The notes: a model not told the origin generated them from the letters alone. Counted from the first letter of the stretch, positions 8,356 to 15,224 are shown. The stretch is 45,852 nucleotides of DNA from Nitrospiraceae bacterium (GCA_035623075.1 DASPUC010000038.1:1-45852); one strand, 5' to 3'. Translations and numbers: made by a program.

Positions 8356-9729
8356 TCACTTCTTCTGATAGGTGCCCTGATGGCTCACCCAGTCACAACC
8401 CTTCTCCGGATTCGTATACTCGCTCCAGGGTTCGGGTTTCACAAGCCCCTTCGAGCGAGACACGACCTTGAACTGCCCATCCTTGAGAATTTCTCCGATG
8501 AGCACGGGCTTGTAGGTGTGATGGTTGGCCGGGTCCATCATGATTTCGCCGCCTGGAGCGAGGAACTTGCTGCCGTATACTGCCTTCCTGACCTTATCCA
8601 CCTCAGTCGAACCGGCTTTTTCGACCGCCTGTTTCCAGATGTGCACCCCGAAGTAGGCCGCCTCAATTGGATCGTCGGTAACCCGCTTCTCGCCATCCGG
8701 CAAGTTGTTCTTCTTGCAATAGGCTTTGAAATCCGCCACGAACTTCTTGTTCTGCGGCGTATCGACGCTCTGGTAATAGTTCCACGCAGCCAAGTGCCCT
8801 ACCAGTGCAGTGGTATCCATACCCCGCAACTCGTCCTCCGCCACGCTGAACGCCATGATCGGCGCATCTTCGGCCCGTAGACCCTGATTGGCAAACTCCT
8901 TGTAGAACGGGACGTTGCTATCGCCGTTGATCGTACTGATCACACAGGCTCCACCACCGGCCGCAAACTTCTTAATCTTGCCGACGATGGTCTGATAGTC
9001 CTGGTGATGGAAGGGTGTGTACTCCTCCATGATGTTCGCCTCCGGCACTTTCTTGGCCAGCAACATGGCGCGCAGAATTTTGTTCGTCGTGCGCGGGTAC
9101 ACATAGTCCGTCCCTAACAGATAAAACTTCTTGTAGGCCCCGCCTTCCTTGCTCATGAGATATTCGACAGCCGGCACCGCCTGCTGGTTCACTGCCGCGC
9201 CGGTATAGAAGACATTGTGCGAGCATTCTTCGCCTTCATACTGGACCGGATAGAAGAGCAACCCGTTGTTCTTTTCGAACACCGGCAGCACAGACTTGCG
9301 GCTCACCGAAGTCCAGCAGCCAAACACCACGGTCACCTTGTCTTGCAACAAAAGCTGTTTGGCCTTTTCAGCGAAGAGGTCCCAGTTCGAGGCGGGATCG
9401 ACGACGACCGGCTGGATCTTGCGACCCATCACGCCGCCCTTGGCATTGATTTCCTCCACCGCCATCAGAACCACGTCGCGCAGTGAGACTTCACTGATCG
9501 CCATCGTGCCGCTTAAGGAGTGAAGGATGCCGATCTTAATCGGCTCCTTATCAGCTGCATAGGAGAGCGCCCAATTTCCGAGATTGCCCAAAAGCGCGGC
9601 AATGCCGACACCAGCCGTCACTCTGGCACCTTGCACTAAAAAATCTCGTCGTGAAGGACCAGCCTCCAGCATACTCGTGGTATCCGGCTCCTTGATGATG
9701 CTGGGCTTGTTAGGGTCATTCGATTCCAT
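8356..9729 (-). CDS. urtA: Urea ABC transporter substrate-binding protein UrtA
   Basis: Periplasmic binding protein that captures urea (or short amides) for UrtBCDE. It has 457 residues from the ATG at 9727-9729, chosen for the AAAGGAG site eight bases upstream. A twin-arginine export signal is visible (SRRDFLVQGARVTAGVGIAA, RR at 27-28). The mature protein opens with EPIKIGILHSLSGTMAISE, the UrtA/AmiC family start, and contains FGCWTSVSRKSVLPVFE and LLFYPVQYEGEECS, both typical of UrtA. It is the first of urtABCDE and lies 252 bp after the FmdC-like porin gene on the same strand. Confidence 0.96.
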   Translation of the reverse strand: MESNDPNKPSIIKEPDTTSMLEAGPSRRDFLVQGARVTAGVGIAALLGNLGNWALSYAADKEPIKIGILHSLSGTMAISEVSLRDVVLMAVEEINAKGGVMGRKIQPVVVDPASNWDLFAEKAKQLLLQDKVTVVFGCWTSVSRKSVLPVFEKNNGLLFYPVQYEGEECSHNVFYTGAAVNQQAVPAVEYLMSKEGGAYKKFYLLGTDYVYPRTTNKILRAMLLAKKVPEANIMEEYTPFHHQDYQTIVGKIKKFAAGGGACVISTINGDSNVPFYKEFANQGLRAEDAPIMAFSVAEDELRGMDTTALVGHLAAWNYYQSVDTPQNKKFVADFKAYCKKNNLPDGEKRVTDDPIEAAYFGVHIWKQAVEKAGSTEVDKVRKAVYGSKFLAPGGEIMMDPANHHTYKPVLIGEILKDGQFKVVSRSKGLVKPEPWSEYTNPEKGCDWVSHQGTYQKK

Positions 9730-9981
9730 CGTCAGGCTCCTTTCGCTAACGTAATGATGTGTACTACCTTTAAAACATGCCGTCCTTGTTCTTCTTTTGT
9801 ATTCTGTCCGAGTCAATGGACGTCGTTCTCCACGCGTCAACCCGTATACTCCTAGAAAGTGTTAGCCCTCTCTCGCAAGAGATCATCGTCCCTCAAGCAG
9901 AGATGAACCTGGTGCGCGAGATAAAACAATCCATCATCGGCTCGTCCAAACACAGAGAAACTCTAGTAACACTTCGTCTTC

Positions 9982-11316
9982 TTAGTACTGGACCTGGAAG
10001 GCCACCTTGAAAGCATTATGATGATCACCCGTCGCAGTGTTGGAGTAATTCGTGCCCAGGGAGGAAAGATTGCCATACTGCCAGTATGCCGCAAGGCGCG
10101 CGTTATGGCCGGCAATGATGTAGTTCGTGCCGAGTTCCGTTTCCTGGCGATTTTGGCTGTTATTAGGCACAACGGACGTATATCTGGCATAGGGCTGAAA
10201 TTGCCCCATCAATCCCGCAATCCCTACTTTATCCGGAAATAGATACATGCCGGTCGCGTAGTAGGAATGCCCGTCAAACATACAGAAGCAGCCATTAGGA
10301 TTACCACCAGCGGCTTGAAAGGGCGCCGAAAAGGCACCGGTCGATGACGAGTTGTTGTAATTTGCAAAGAACTGTTGCCACTCAGCATTGACCGTAATCA
10401 CACCCTTGTCCCCGCTGTTACCAAGTGGTTTCTCAAACAGGAGGTCGGAGGTAAGGTACGTGAGATCCGCCTGATTAACTATTGTTCCAGCACCATTTTT
10501 CTGGTGTTGCGCCGCAAATGCGATCGCGAGAATATCGCCGGCTTTGCCGTAGTAGGTCCCGCTTGTGTAATAACCAGGATTCTTCTCTGGGTTCCAAAAG
10601 TTGTAGGTGAGGCGTCCCGCATACAAGAAGCTGTTTTGTTGATTAGGTCCTACACCTGCTCCTGACTGGAGTCCCGTGAACAGCCCGACGCTATATTGCA
10701 AATGACCATACGCTGGGTCGACTTGGCCCCAGAAGACCAAGCCGTTGTCACGGCCGTAGACACCAGCCCCGCCAGTGCCGAATTTCCCGGCGAAGTCTGC
10801 GGACTCAAACGGCGTCTTATACTGTTCGAAGACCGCTGAGTAGAACGGACCATTCAGCTCGCCGCGCGATGCTGGCACCAACAAACGCCCGGCCCAGACA
10901 TTCACGTACTGATTGAACTCGAACTTCCCGATCGCATCGAGCAAACCGATATTGGTTGTACCGTTCCCGCCATTGGATGTTTGACCGAACGGATTGCCCC
11001 CCTGACCATTGCAATCAAAGCATTCGGTGTTGAACTCGAACTTGATAACCTTCGTGATTCCACCGTTGATATAGATACGAGCGTTGCCGATCCCGAAGCT
11101 GTTGTTGTAACTCCCCCCGTTCGCTGACCCGTTTTCCACCGCCGCGAACCCACCACGAATACCCATTCCGATGGAAATCCACTGGTCCCCGTCCTCGCTC
11201 TTGATCATGCCAGCCGCGTACGCACTCGGCAGCGTGAATGCCATCCCAGCCAACAGCACCACGACGGCCCCGGCAATTAAAAATGCTTTCCACCATCCAA
11301 TTTGGCGTGTCTTCAT
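9982..11316 (-). CDS. Outer-membrane porin, FmdC-like (putative urea/short-chain amide porin)
   Basis: 444 residues with a clear signal peptide (cut near AYA-AG at 35) and alternating beta strands rich in G, N, Y and F through to a terminal QVQY. Strand motifs such as ARIYINGGITKVIKFEFNTE and NVWAGRLLVPASRGELNGPF fit phosphate/amide-type trimeric porins. In nitrifiers and methylotrophs a porin for short-chain amides and urea (FmdC) is found beside urea transport genes, and the position just before urtA fits that. Substrate is not provable from sequence. The ATG has a GGGAGG site upstream. The 5' leader is about 390 bases and carries an ANTAR-type dual-hairpin terminator. A Cys pair in EFNTECFDCNG (and CFC further on) is unusual for a porin. 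Confidence 0.8.
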   Translation of the reverse strand: MKTRQIGWWKAFLIAGAVVVLLAGMAFTLPSAYAAGMIKSEDGDQWISIGMGIRGGFAAVENGSANGGSYNNSFGIGNARIYINGGITKVIKFEFNTECFDCNGQGGNPFGQTSNGGNGTTNIGLLDAIGKFEFNQYVNVWAGRLLVPASRGELNGPFYSAVFEQYKTPFESADFAGKFGTGGAGVYGRDNGLVFWGQVDPAYGHLQYSVGLFTGLQSGAGVGPNQQNSFLYAGRLTYNFWNPEKNPGYYTSGTYYGKAGDILAIAFAAQHQKNGAGTIVNQADLTYLTSDLLFEKPLGNSGDKGVITVNAEWQQFFANYNNSSSTGAFSAPFQAAGGNPNGCFCMFDGHSYYATGMYLFPDKVGIAGLMGQFQPYARYTSVVPNNSQNRQETELGTNYIIAGHNARLAAYWQYGNLSSLGTNYSNTATGDHHNAFKVAFQVQY

Positions 11317-11598
11317 GGAGAATGCCTCCCGGTTATAATCGGCTTGTGACTCCGTTGCTCACTGGCCTTGCCCCTATCGCCTTGACATCGTCGTCACTAC
11401 GCACGCCATTGTGCGCAATCTCCACCCTCGCCCTGTCCGTCCGGCTCTCACTTCCACATCGATTCCGTCAGTCGGCGCCAACTTTCATCTGCATCGCATT
11501 TCCGCAGACCTTCGTCGACGGATGGTCACTCCTTCGGATTCGCCGCTGTTCGATTCAATTGCACCACTGTGATTCGGCCTACTCAAAATGTAGCCCCC

Positions 11599-11644
11599 AA
11601 AAAAAAACGCCCTTCCGGTCCCTCTCCTGGACCAAAAGGACGTC
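11599..11644 (-). terminator. Intrinsic terminator in the leader of the FmdC-like porin gene
   Basis: On the minus strand ACGTCCTTTTGGTCC (from 11645) pairs over 15 positions, allowing G-U pairs, with GGACCGGAAGGGCGT around a seven-base loop, followed by nine T (11607-11599). It lies about 280 bp before the porin start codon, so it would stop transcription before the gene. Its 5' arm shares bases with the hairpin at 11636-11653, so the two cannot both form. Confidence 0.85.
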
Positions 11645-11694
11645 ATTGTCCTTCGATGAATTCGGTCTTGAAACCTTGGACTCCATTGTCCAAG
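11636..11694 (-). promoter_or_regulatory. ANTAR-type dual-hexaloop antiterminator element before the FmdC-like porin
   Basis: Two perfect hairpins with six-base loops lie in tandem on the minus strand. The first is CTTGGAC-AATGGA-GTCCAAG (11694-11675) and the second AAGGAC-AATGAC-GTCCTT (11653-11636). Both loops have A at position 1 and G at position 4, the invariant bases of ANTAR-protein RNA targets. The 3' arm of the second hairpin is part of the 5' arm of the terminator that follows. Binding of an ANTAR dimer would stabilise the hairpins and allow read-through into the porin and probably urt genes. A GAF-GAF-ANTAR protein is encoded 5 kb away. Confidence 0.8.
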
Positions 11695-11715
11695 TCGTGA
11701 CCGTACGGCGAGGTA

Positions 11716-11745
11716 TTTATAGAGGTCATGTCTTCTTCTTGTCAA
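11716..11745 (-). promoter_or_regulatory. Sigma-70 promoter of the FmdC-like porin leader
   Basis: TTGACA (11745-11740) and TATAAA (11721-11716) on the minus strand are 18 bases apart, a near-consensus promoter. Predicted transcription starts near 11709, about 15 bases before the first hexaloop hairpin, so the whole antiterminator element would be in the RNA. Confidence 0.75.
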
Positions 11746-11840
11746 GTGGATAGTTTTTGGTCCGAAGATGGACGGTCCTAGTTTCAACACCCTCCATGCC
11801 TGTGCTAGAGTGTGACAGGGATTGCTCGTGAGGTTCCCAC

Positions 11841-12686
11841 ATGTTGCTCCGAGAGGGATATGCTGTCGCCTTGCTGACTGGCTGTTTGGTGGGTTCTTTT
11901 GCCTGTGCCACTGGGCCCGAATTAGATTTGACCTTGCATGAATCCGATCGAGGCAGGGTCTACCTTGAACGGTTTTCCGATCGATCGCTCCAAGCTGCGC
12001 ATCCAATTAGGATATCAATAGATACCATGGCCCGGGTCCTGCGCGGCGTAAACATCAAGGAGAACCGAGGGTTCCTGATTAACGCGCTCGCCGGGAAACA
12101 AGAGCCCGTTCGAGCGTTGAAGGACGAGGAGGTGGCATTCCTCGCGCCGCTGCTGGTCGAGGGACTCGCCAAAGCTGCGTCTGACCAGCAGGTTGGGTTT
12201 CGGTTTGGTCGAACGGGGGCGCCCGCGGAATGGAAGCAGGGTTCGCTCTACGCCTACGGACAATCGCTGTACCTGACCTTGCCTTGGCTCATCCCCGCCG
12301 ACCGGCTCGGAGCCGGCGGGCCGACACTATCACCTACGATTCTCTTTATGCCGGAGTCGGCCAGACGGCCAGACAGTTATCGTGACGCGAGATCGACGGA
12401 GTCGACGGTTGTTATTGACTATGCCTTGCTCGCCGCCCTGCCCGCCGAGTCATTATCACCACCGCCCCCTGTAGTCCCTACCGCCAGACCAACTCCTGGG
12501 GAAACAGCCCCAGCACCCCTCGGCGCACCAGTGGTCCAAGGACCCAGCCAAACGAGAGAAAGTGACCTCGATGAACTGAAGAAGGAACTGCAAGACATCA
12601 AACGGCAGCTGGCCGAACAGGAAGCCGAACGAAACGCAAGTAAACAGAAGAGCTCTTCCAAACAGAAACCACCATCGACTCCTTAA
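11841..12686 (+). CDS. Uncharacterised exported protein, probable lipoprotein, with proline-rich and coiled-coil tail
   Basis: I do not recognise the family. The 281-residue product begins with a hydrophobic export signal ending in GSFACATG, with Cys-22 as a possible lipid attachment site. A globular part of about 165 residues follows (VYLERFSDRSLQAAHPIRIS, VGFRFGRTGAPAEWKQGSLY, ILFMPESARRPDSYRD). Then come a proline-rich linker (about 205-235), a short charged coiled coil (DELKKELQDIKRQLAEQEAE) and a Lys/Ser tail. It is transcribed away from the FmdC-like porin. A broken relative of its C-terminal half lies at about 16281-16635, directly before the intact ANTAR gene, while this copy is followed by an ANTAR remnant. 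Confidence 0.75.
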   Translation: MLLREGYAVALLTGCLVGSFACATGPELDLTLHESDRGRVYLERFSDRSLQAAHPIRISIDTMARVLRGVNIKENRGFLINALAGKQEPVRALKDEEVAFLAPLLVEGLAKAASDQQVGFRFGRTGAPAEWKQGSLYAYGQSLYLTLPWLIPADRLGAGGPTLSPTILFMPESARRPDSYRDARSTESTVVIDYALLAALPAESLSPPPPVVPTARPTPGETAPAPLGAPVVQGPSQTRESDLDELKKELQDIKRQLAEQEAERNASKQKSSSKQKPPSTP

Positions 12687-12734
12687 CCGCTGTATCAGAA
12701 TAAGATTCCGCTCTTGTCCAATTATCTCCTTTGC

Positions 12735-12862
12735 TTAATCTGCCCCGTCTGAAAATTCTCCGGCTAGCAGCACAGCCTCGCCAATTTCCTGGATGGATTT
12801 TCAAAGGTCCATGCTTTGCCGCTGAATCAGCTTTAAGGCATCTTCCTGACCTTCCGCCTCCA
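12735..12862 (-). pseudogene. Remnant of a GAF-ANTAR regulator gene (C-terminal ANTAR part only)
   Basis: Reading leftward, the sequence encodes EDALKLIQRQSMDL, a stop (TGA at 12803-12801), then KSIQEIGEAVLLAGEF. This closely follows KLIQRQSMDLRKSMREIAEA of the intact ANTAR protein encoded at 16651-17916, with nucleotide similarity clear over about 100 bases. The GAF domains are absent and the reading frame is broken by the stop, so it is a non-functional fragment of a second copy. It is convergent with the lipoprotein-like gene at 11841, matching the layout beside the intact copy. Confidence 0.8.
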
Positions 12863-12887
12863 GTTGTCCCATTTGCAATGTGAGTCA
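12848..12887. repeat. Forty-base segment similar to 13596-13635
   Basis: The two 40-base segments match at about 30 of 40 positions without gaps, including CAGTTGT and AATGTGAGTCA. Here it meets the broken end of the ANTAR remnant; at 13596 it lies upstream of a secreted-protein gene. It probably marks the edge of an old duplication. Confidence 0.45.
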
Positions 12888-13126
12888 GGGAGATAGCATA
12901 TCAAGTCCGACTCTCACAGAGGATCTGGACCCGTTGAAGGGGGCGAGGTCGCTCCCGACGCAGGAGGCCTCACCCCGTTGGCCCATGCGCAACCTCCCCT
13001 CTCGTGGGATGCGGGACCTTCTCCTCAAGCTCACGACGCGACGGATTGATCCTGTCAGCATACCGGCAAGAGACGGCTATAGACATTGGCGGGCCGGCCG
13101 TCGAAACAATACAATTAGGAGACGGA
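12888..13126. other. Intergenic, no gene recognised
   Basis: About 240 bp between the ANTAR remnant and the first repeat-protein gene. Open frames on the plus strand here have no ribosome site and no recognisable protein features. No strong hairpin plus T-run was seen. Confidence 0.5.
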
Positions 13127-13456
13127 TCACTTAGCTTTGCTGTCCGATTTTTTCGGATCACTCTCCAGACCCGCCTGACCGCCTACCCGTTCCCCGCCCA
13201 TCGAACCAGCTCTCATCCCCCTCTTTTCCATAGGAGTTTCCTGGCCCGCCTGACCGCCCGCCCGTTCTCCACCCATCGAATCAGCGCCCTTCTTCCTCTG
13301 TTCGAGATGGGTCTCTTTACCAGCCTGACCCCCTATCCTGCCACCTGGCTGGTCGGATTTTGTGTTGGTACCGTCCGAGGTGGCAGCGTATAAGGGGCTA
13401 AGAAACAGCAAAACACCACAGAACGTAACCGTGATTATGCTTAGAATGGACCTCAT
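13127..13456 (-). CDS. Small secreted protein with GGQAG repeats (copy 1)
   Basis: 109 residues from the ATG at 13454-13456, which has a GGGAGGT site upstream; a longer in-frame reading is possible but its extra part lies in a leader whose conservation is not coding. A signal peptide (MRSILSIITVTFCGVLLFLS...YAA) is followed by about three copies of a 24-25-residue unit of the form GGERxGGQAGxETPxExR, then a Lys/Ser tail. The mature part is polar, Gly-rich and probably disordered. Function unknown. A paralog of identical length and layout lies upstream at 13923-14252. Confidence 0.75.
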   Translation of the reverse strand: MRSILSIITVTFCGVLLFLSPLYAATSDGTNTKSDQPGGRIGGQAGKETHLEQRKKGADSMGGERAGGQAGQETPMEKRGMRAGSMGGERVGGQAGLESDPKKSDSKAK

Positions 13457-13635
13457 GTCAACCTCCCTTGCTAGAGGATTTTGTACTCCGCGAGTATCGC
13501 AAGTTGCACGTTGAATTGGAAGGGGGCTTTCATCTCCGGGGCCAAACAAGCAAGCCCCATCGCTAACTTTCGCCGCTGGTATTCCTCTTTGCGTTAACCT
13601 TCCCCCCGCAGTTGTACCAACGTAAATGTGAGTCA
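13457..13635 (-). promoter_or_regulatory. Conserved leader of repeat-protein gene copy 1
   Basis: This leader can be aligned with the one before the paralog at 14253. Shared elements include AGTTnGCnATGGGGC, an 11-base loop closed by GGGGC/GCCCC (13538-13558), CGGA, TTCAAC, GCGGAGTAC and AAGGGAGGTTG. A gap of about four bases between the copies would break any reading frame, so conservation looks like RNA structure or simple recent duplication. Confidence 0.45.
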
Positions 13636-13694
13636 TGCACAGCGCTGGCCGGCCCTGGATTTCTGTACCAGGTCTAGGGAGAGTCTCCAGCGGT

Positions 13695-13728
13695 GGTGCC
13701 GGCCCGATCCTGCCAAGGATCCGGCACC
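13695..13728. repeat. Long inverted repeat between the twin repeat-protein genes
   Basis: GGTGCCG ... CGGCACC (7 bp) encloses GATCCT-GCCA-AGGATC (6 bp) with a few unpaired bases on one side. It lies between the two co-directional paralogs. No T-run follows on either strand, so it is not a classic intrinsic terminator; it may act as a weak terminator or RNA-stabilising structure. Confidence 0.4.
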
Positions 13729-13922
13729 GATTCAGGAAACTAGGTCAATCGTTTTAGAGAAGCGGGATATAGGATGGAGTGAGTTTCGTGACCGCTGATT
13801 TTCATGGCAATTGTTTCAGGCACACCTGCACGAACTACATGCTCCTGTGCGTCATAGGTCGTGAAACGTCTTTCTTTGACCCATTTCCCCCTATAAACGG
13901 CCTTCCAGCCATAGAGGGTGGA

Positions 13923-14252
13923 TCACTTAGCTTCGCTGTCTGGCTTTTCCGGATCACTCTCCTGACCCGCCTGACTGCCTACCCGCACTCCACCCGACGG
14001 CTCGGCGGCGAGCGTCCTCCGTTCGAACGGAGTTTGCAGACCCGCCTGACCGCCCACCCGCATTCCACCTAACGACTCAGCGGCAAGCGTCCTTCGTTCG
14101 AACGGAGTTAGCAGACCAGCCTGGCCGCCTATGGTGTCAGCCGACTGGTCGGCTTTGGCGTGGCTAGTGTCCGCCGAGGCAACGCATGACAGGCTAAGAA
14201 ACAGGGAAATACCATAGACCGGGACCTTGATCGTGCTCAGAATGGATCTCAT
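13923..14252 (-). CDS. Small secreted protein with GGQAG repeats (copy 2)
   Basis: 109 residues, paralogous to the product at 13127-13456. A signal peptide (MRSILSTIKVPVYGISLFLS) is followed by two nearly identical 25-residue units, GGQAGLxTPFERRTLAAE plus a short GG(M/V)RV linker, then GSQAGQESDPEKPDSEAK. The ATG has an AAGGGAGG site. The two internal repeats are closer to each other than to those of copy 1, which suggests recent repeat exchange within the gene. Function unknown; export to the periplasm or outside is inferred. Confidence 0.75.
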   Translation of the reverse strand: MRSILSTIKVPVYGISLFLSLSCVASADTSHAKADQSADTIGGQAGLLTPFERRTLAAESLGGMRVGGQAGLQTPFERRTLAAEPSGGVRVGSQAGQESDPEKPDSEAK

Positions 14253-14395
14253 GACAACCTCCCTTATGAGAGGGGTTTGTACTCCGCGCGCAAAGCGAGT
14301 TGAAATGGGAGGGAGCCTTCACTTCCGAGGCCGAACGGGAATGCCCCATTGCCAACTCCCGCCATGCTATTCCTTTTCTCGTCATCCCTACTTAT
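14253..14395 (-). promoter_or_regulatory. Conserved leader of repeat-protein gene copy 2
   Basis: Aligns with the leader at 13457-13635. The central hairpin keeps an 11-base loop, and its stem changes from GGGGC/GCCCC to GGGGC/GCCTC (14327-14347), a change that still pairs through G-U. That is mild support for a structured RNA. Confidence 0.4.
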
Positions 14396-14655
14396 CAGCC
14401 TAGTAGCAGATTGCAATCTGGCCACCTAGGGAAATCCCTAAATCGACCTTTAATCTTCCCTTGCTGTTGACGCTGGTTATGAAGCTCTTTTGGGGTCTGA
14501 AAACGTTCCCTCGGACCCCTTTCTCAAAAGAGATACGCGAGCAAGATACGATCTCTTTCCTGACCTACACCTCTGTCGTTGTCCTACCTTCATTCATTGC
14601 GCATTTGCCCCCTGCTAGAGGACCTGGACCTGCTAAAGGAAGTGTCGATGATTTC
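14396..14655. other. Intergenic, no gene recognised
   Basis: About 260 bp between the divergently arranged repeat-protein gene copy 2 and the promoter of the short lipoprotein gene. A 69-codon plus-strand frame at 14461 has no ribosome site and an unlikely composition. Confidence 0.5.
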
Positions 14656-14659
14656 TGCA

Positions 14660-14689
14660 TTGACACGTGAAATGCCCTGATGCTAGCTT
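14660..14689 (+). promoter_or_regulatory. Putative promoter of the short lipoprotein gene leader
   Basis: TTGACA (14660-14665) is followed after 18 bases by TAGCTT (14684-14689). The -10 is weak, but the 18-base spacing equals that of the FmdC-like porin promoter, and the expected start near 14695 coincides with the first base of the first leader hairpin. Confidence 0.5.
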
Positions 14690-14694
14690 AATAA

Positions 14695-14766
14695 GTGGCT
14701 GAGGGGAGTGAACATTGACGTTCTCTCCGCCAGCCACATAAAAAGAGAGGACAATGACGTCCTTTT
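14695..14766 (+). promoter_or_regulatory. ANTAR-type dual-hexaloop antiterminator element before the short lipoprotein gene
   Basis: The first hairpin is an outer GTGGCTG/CAGCCAC stem (14695-14701 with 14731-14737) enclosing GGAG-T-GAAC, loop ATTGAC (14714-14719), GTTC-T-CTCC. The second is AGGAC-AATGAC-GTCCT (14748-14763), extendable by three pairs to 14745-14766. Both loops have six bases with A1 and G4. The second hairpin shares its 3' arm with the terminator at 14757-14800. The second hairpin and terminator are nearly identical in sequence to those before the FmdC-like porin, while the first hairpin differs in sequence but keeps the loop rule. Confidence 0.8.
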
Positions 14767-14800
14767 GGCTCGAGTTCAGAGCCGGAAGGGCGTTTTTTTT
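14757..14800 (+). terminator. Intrinsic terminator in the leader of the short lipoprotein gene
   Basis: ACGTCCTTTTGGCTC (14757-14771) pairs along its length, with a few G-U pairs, with GAGCCGGAAGGGCGT (14779-14793) around a seven-base loop, and a run of eight T occupies 14793-14800. It lies 38 bp before the start codon, so the gene is expressed only by read-through. Formation excludes the second hexaloop hairpin. Confidence 0.87.
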
Positions 14801-14837
14801 CTCGCGTGAGTCGGCACGAGCACGAGGAGGACATGAG

Positions 14838-15224
14838 ATGGGACGGCTGGCTATTCGGCTTCTGCTGATTGCAGCCCCACTGTGGGGCTGCGCAACTCAA
14901 AATTCTCCTGAGGTCTTGCTGAACCAGGCGTTGCGGGACCAAGACGCTGCGTATCTCAGGTTGACCAATGCCATTGGAAGATACTGCTCGGTGAGTAATA
15001 ATTCTTTTGAAAGCAGTCAAAACTGCGTTCTCGAGAAGCTGACGGTCCTGCGAGCCGAGCAGGCCCGGAAGGTCCCCAGTTTATCCGATCTCTCGATGAT
15101 GCCCGCTCTTTCGCTCAGCGTGGACGAGCATCCCCAGGTCGCGAATGTGAACTGTGCACGCACCCGAATCGCGACAACCTGTCACCGGGTACCGCCACCA
15201 GTGACTCAGACCGGCCTGAACTAG
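14838..15224 (+). CDS. Short putative lipoprotein, leader-regulated
   Basis: 128 residues from the ATG at 14838, chosen for the GAGGAGG site seven bases upstream; a longer frame from 14754 would start inside the terminator and is rejected. The N-terminus MGRLAIRLLLIAAPLWGCAT is an export signal ending in Cys-18 with a non-ideal lipobox (LWGC). The mature part is small and helical (LLNQALRDQDAAYLRLTNAI) with several Cys. I recognise no family. Its placement behind an ANTAR-type antiterminator suggests it belongs to the same regulon as the FmdC-like porin. Confidence 0.7.
   Translation: MGRLAIRLLLIAAPLWGCATQNSPEVLLNQALRDQDAAYLRLTNAIGRYCSVSNNSFESSQNCVLEKLTVLRAEQARKVPSLSDLSMMPALSLSVDEHPQVANVNCARTRIATTCHRVPPPVTQTGLN

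Noticed and set aside
9800-9830. Hexaloop hairpin GTCC...GGAC before urtA
   Set aside because: The loop is eight bases, there is no partner hairpin and no terminator; it does not meet the ANTAR rule.
11590-11700. Guanidine-type (ykkC, mini-ykkC, ykkC-III) riboswitch before the urea porin
   Set aside because: The position beside urea genes and a GGACAA string suggested it, but the ACGR loops of mini-ykkC and the conserved cores of the other classes are absent; the hexaloop pair plus overlapping terminator fits ANTAR targets better.
12880-13393. Plus-strand ORFs opposite the first repeat-protein gene
   Set aside because: No ribosome sites, biased composition typical of an antisense shadow of the repeats, no recognisable domains.
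14253-14395. Fluoride riboswitch in the leader of the repeat-protein genes
   Set aside because: GCnATGGGGC and TGAAGGCTCC are loosely reminiscent of the crcB motif, but the second hairpin context and TGATG core are missing, and the downstream gene is not a fluoride or enzyme gene.
14754-14837. Longer start for the short lipoprotein gene
   Set aside because: The upstream in-frame ATG lies within the terminator hairpin, has no ribosome site and would bury the export signal.
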